This document shows positions 6,412-8,041 of a DNA stretch of 8,041 nt, in pieces; positions within the stretch are counted from its first letter, which is position 1; each line of letters starts with the position of its first letter. The notes beneath the pieces were generated by a model. That model did not search any database and had not been told where the DNA came from. It saw only the letters and a list, made by a program, of their open reading frames with translations. A program made the position numbers and the translations under genes. Origin of the DNA: Solobacterium sp. (GTDB lineage: Bacteria; Bacillota_I; Bacilli_A; Erysipelotrichales; Erysipelotrichaceae); the NCBI GenBank assembly GCA_016284975.1, contig JAEEPV010000079.1:1-8041 (forward strand), in the 5' to 3' direction.

Positions 6412-6511
6412 AAAAAACATTACTTGTTACGATCACAATCCCGGCGAAAAGAACTGCCCCTTCACCTTTGTGCTGTACATAAAAAGGTATTTCTTTCCTA
6501 CAAAAAATCAT
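6410..6511 (-). CDS. Possible 33-residue leader peptide
   Basis: ATG at 6509-6511, preceded by GGAGA (6525-6521) at a 9-nt spacing, and about 35 nt from the predicted transcript start. It reads 33 codons to a TAA at 6412-6410. The peptide starts MIFCRKEIPFYVQHKGEG and ends with a hydrophobic stretch (VLFAGIVIVTSNVF). The stop codon shares its last two bases with the 5' arm of the leader hairpin, so a ribosome at the stop would cover that arm and block hairpin formation. I do not recognise the peptide. It could be a regulatory leader peptide, a small membrane-active protein, or a chance frame across a structured RNA; a second overlapping 15-codon frame (6480-6433) shows that short frames arise here easily. 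Confidence 0.38.
   Translation of the reverse strand: MIFCRKEIPFYVQHKGEGAVLFAGIVIVTSNVF
6443..6466 (-). other. 9-bp stem-loop in the middle of the leader
   Basis: Minus strand GGTGAAGGG (6466-6458) can pair with CTTTTCGCC (6451-6443) around a 6-nt loop GCAGTT, with three G-T pairs. It has no U-tail. It could be a sensing or pausing structure in the leader RNA. Confidence 0.4.
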
Positions 6512-6552
6512 GATGGTAATTCTCCGTTCTAAACCGAAATGTTTCTACCAAT

Positions 6553-6580
6553 ATTGTACCGAAACCGGTGAATTCTTCAA
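6553..6580 (-). promoter_or_regulatory. Promoter of the ankyrin/EF-G-like operon
   Basis: Minus strand TTGAAG (6580-6575), 16-bp spacer, TACAAT (6558-6553): four and five of six matches to the main sigma consensus. Predicted start near 6546. An imperfect palindrome, GTTTC...GAAAC with CAATATTG in the middle (6541-6565), covers the -10 and may be an operator. Confidence 0.55.
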
Positions 6581-6591
6581 TCGAATTCCGG
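6562..6591 (-). terminator. Weak hairpin downstream of mscS, overlapping the next promoter
   Basis: Minus strand CCGGAATTC (6591-6583), 7-nt loop, GAATTCACCGG (6575-6565) pairs with a 2-nt bulge, followed by only three T residues. It starts 50 nt after the mscS stop and is the only terminator candidate for that gene before the next promoter. The same inverted repeat surrounds the TTGAAG -35, so it may instead be an operator. Confidence 0.35.
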
Positions 6592-6606
6592 CATATTTTA
6601 TGAAAG

Positions 6607-6635
6607 AAATGTGAAAATAAATCAAAAATGTGAAA
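6607..6635. repeat. 10-bp direct repeat AAATGTGAAA, 19 bp apart
   Basis: The plus strand has AAATGTGAAA at 6607-6616 and again at 6626-6635, 19 bp start to start. It lies just after the mscS stop codon and 27-60 bp upstream of the -35 of the ankyrin operon promoter, a place where a dimeric activator could bind. No protein can be assigned. Confidence 0.4.
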
Positions 6636-6641
6636 CAATTT

Positions 6642-7502
6642 TCATTTGATCATTTCGATCGTTCGAACCGGATACGGGATCTGTATTCCGTTCTCACGGA
6701 ATCCCTTCAGCACTGCTTCCCGTACCTGCCCGCCGAACTCATAGGCTTCCGCAGCCGTCCGGGTATAGACTCGAAAACGCAGTTCAATTCCGGAATCCAG
6801 AAAGTCCGTTACAACTACATTTACCGGAGGCTGCCCGTTTTTCCGTTCCGCCTCAGTCCGAGGGTCGATATAGTTTTTCAGACCCGTTACACAATCCGTA
6901 ATAACTTTTCTTGCATGATCGATATCTGTATCATAGGCAACCGAAACAATGATCTGCCGTGAAAACAGATTGTTTTCCGTACGCTTATTTTCTACAATCG
7001 CCGAGTTCATCTGCGAGTTCGGAATCACCACCCGGGTGCCATCGAAGGTGCGGATCACCGTATGCCGAAGCGACAGTTCTTCTACTGTACCAGTAAGGTC
7101 TTTTTCACTCAGCTTGACCAGATCCCCCAGTCGAAACGGCTGATACATTGCCAGAAAAAAGCCGGCGATCAGATTTCCAAAAGCCTCCTGCGCCGCAAGA
7201 CCGACGATAACGGCGATGACGGATGTAGCTCCAAGCACCGCCCTTCCGACTGTAGAGAGCGGCTTGATGCTGCTGAGGATCAGAAATGTCGCAATGCTGC
7301 GTACAACCGTGATGATCACATTACCGAAAAACTTGACCGGTGTCCGTGTCGACTCACTACGTGCCGTTTCTTCCCGTTTCATCGACCGGCGGATCATCTT
7401 CACGACGATCTCGCTGACAATCCAGATCAGCAGAGAACGCACCGCAAAAAAGATCAGTCCGTCTTCAAATATATTTTCTCCAAATCCCAAAAACTGTTCC
7501 AT
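6642..7502 (-). CDS. MscS-family small-conductance mechanosensitive channel
   Basis: A 286-residue protein, the size of short MscS channels. Three membrane segments: about 15-37, 57-80, and the pore helix TM3 about 84-120, rich in Gly and Ala (GATSVIAVIVGLAAQEAFGNLIAGFFLAMYQPFRLGD region). Then comes the beta domain with GTVEELSLRHTVIRTFDG and RVVIPNSQMNS (138-166), and an alpha/beta C-terminal domain to 286. Known of the family: the channel opens under membrane tension and releases solutes in hypo-osmotic shock; it forms a heptamer in the cytoplasmic membrane. Its ATG follows the TAA of the metallopeptidase gene by 5 nt and has no strong ribosome site (GGTAAAG), so it is probably translated by coupling from that gene. 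It could be named mscS-like or ykuT/yggB-like, but paralogues are common, so no symbol is given. Confidence 0.93.
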   Translation of the reverse strand: MEQFLGFGENIFEDGLIFFAVRSLLIWIVSEIVVKMIRRSMKREETARSESTRTPVKFFGNVIITVVRSIATFLILSSIKPLSTVGRAVLGATSVIAVIVGLAAQEAFGNLIAGFFLAMYQPFRLGDLVKLSEKDLTGTVEELSLRHTVIRTFDGTRVVIPNSQMNSAIVENKRTENNLFSRQIIVSVAYDTDIDHARKVITDCVTGLKNYIDPRTEAERKNGQPPVNVVVTDFLDSGIELRFRVYTRTAAEAYEFGGQVREAVLKGFRENGIQIPYPVRTIEMIK

Positions 7503-7507
7503 ATTCT

Positions 7508-8041
7508 TTACCGAAGCCTTTTTCTTCGTTGTTTGTAGTCCGGCATATATCGTTCAATCACCGCATAGAATGCCCGGGAATGATTCGGCACCAAAAAGTG
7601 CGCATACTCATGCAGCAGAACATATTCCAGACATTCGATTGGGTAATGAATCAGCCGGGTGCTGAGGGTGATCCGGTTCTTTCTCGGATAACATACACCC
7701 CATCGGCTGGTCATATATCGTGTTGTAATCTCCGGCCGAAGGATACCCGAAGCATCACAGATGACCCGATCCCAGACTTCCCGCCGTTCTTCTGCTAGAT
7801 GCAGGATCTCTCTTGCGGCAGCTTTGCGGAAAGCGGCCTGAATTCTTTCTTCGGTTTCTTCTTTCAGATAAAAGGTTAACTCATCCCCGTTGACAGTTAC
7901 GGAATCCCGTTTTGCCGGAAGCCGTTTTACCTGTTTCTTTTCGCCAAGCCACCAGATCTCACTGCCGTTTACACCTTCCCGATTCATCTCATTTTCCCGG
8001 CTGCGCTTGAACTGCTGATCCAGAATCCATGCTTCATTGAA
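7508..8041 (-). CDS. YgjP/DUF45-type (SprT-like) zinc metallopeptidase, 5' end outside window
   Basis: The visible 177 residues carry the M48-like YgjP core: SRWGVCYPRKNRITLSTRLIHYP, then LLHEYAHFLVPNHSRAFYAVIERYMPDYKQRRKRL at the C-terminus. Zinc ligands are the two His of HEYAH (codons at 7598-7612) and a third His in NHS six residues on, with Glu as the catalytic base. An ATG at 7985-7987 would give 159 residues, but the frame is open upstream to the edge (ending ...FNEAWILDQQFKRSRENE) and the family normally has a longer N-terminal beta region before a similar W-I and glycine-turn segment. That ATG is therefore probably internal and the gene is partial here. Family members are predicted metal-dependent hydrolases; E. 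coli YgjP has been reported as a UTP pyrophosphatase, so a peptidase role is not certain. It precedes mscS by 5 nt in one transcription unit. Confidence 0.88.
   Translation of the reverse strand, partial: FNEAWILDQQFKRSRENEMNREGVNGSEIWWLGEKKQVKRLPAKRDSVTVNGDELTFYLKEETEERIQAAFRKAAAREILHLAEERREVWDRVICDASGILRPEITTRYMTSRWGVCYPRKNRITLSTRLIHYPIECLEYVLLHEYAHFLVPNHSRAFYAVIERYMPDYKQRRKRLR

Larger units (their letters stand above)
6345..6546 (-). promoter_or_regulatory. 5' leader of the ankyrin/EF-G-like operon, candidate attenuator
   Basis: About 200 nt lie between the predicted transcript start (near 6546) and the ankyrin ATG. In order the leader holds: a GGAGA ribosome site (6525-6521), a 33-codon frame (6511-6410), a 9-bp stem-loop inside that frame (6466-6443), a U-tailed hairpin (6411-6383) and the ankyrin ribosome site. 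No -10-like hexamer is visible between the hairpin and the gene, so full-length message must read through it. I recognise no known riboswitch or T-box consensus. A short stable RNA ending at the hairpin is another possible reading. Confidence 0.5.

Noticed and set aside
6433..6480. 15-codon leader frame (MYSTKVKGQFFSPGL)
   Set aside because: Its only ribosome-site candidate (AGGAAAG) is about 12 nt away, and it overlaps the better placed 33-codon frame. Not listed as a gene, but it cannot be ruled out.
6512..6520. CCATC as an antiterminator partner for GATGG in the leader hairpin
   Set aside because: Only 5 bp of pairing, too weak to compete with the 8-bp terminator stem without other evidence.

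Overview
The window looks like chromosomal DNA from a Gram-positive, low-to-mid GC bacterium of the Bacillota. By eye it resembles gut clostridia or Erysipelotrichia, but the genus cannot be fixed from the sequence. The reasons are purine-rich AAGGAGG-type ribosome sites at short spacing, TATAAT-type promoters, U-tailed hairpin terminators, and the mix of families (CPBP membrane protein, EF-G paralogue, YgjP-type metallopeptidase, MscS). Every gene I can support is on the minus strand, so transcription runs from high to low coordinates. I see no tRNA, rRNA, CRISPR array, transposase or integrase.

In transcription order there are four units. Unit 1 (8041 to 6642) is a YgjP/DUF45-type metallopeptidase, cut by the right edge of the window, followed 5 nt later by an MscS-type mechanosensitive channel. 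Unit 2 (about 6546 to 3532) has its own promoter, a roughly 200-nt leader, an ankyrin-repeat protein, and 13 nt later a full-length EF-G-like translational GTPase; it ends at a 9-bp hairpin terminator. Unit 3 (about 3510 to 2463) is a single CPBP/Abi-type membrane protein with its own promoter and terminator. Unit 4 (from about 2306 leftwards) is the start of a nonribosomal peptide synthetase with order adenylation, carrier, condensation. The left edge cuts it inside the condensation domain.

The most unusual part is the leader of the ankyrin/EF-G-like operon. It holds a 33-codon reading frame with a plausible Shine-Dalgarno site, whose stop codon overlaps the 5' arm of a U-tailed hairpin about 40 nt upstream of the ankyrin start. 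No promoter is visible between that hairpin and the ankyrin gene, so the arrangement looks like leader-peptide or RNA-based attenuation of an EF-G paralogue operon. The EF-G-like protein has Tyr instead of the catalytic His in its DTPG(H) motif. The NRPS adenylation domain lacks the Asp that normally anchors the alpha-amino group, so it may load an acid that is not a standard alpha-amino acid. The CPBP protein has replacements at two positions that usually carry metal or active-site residues.
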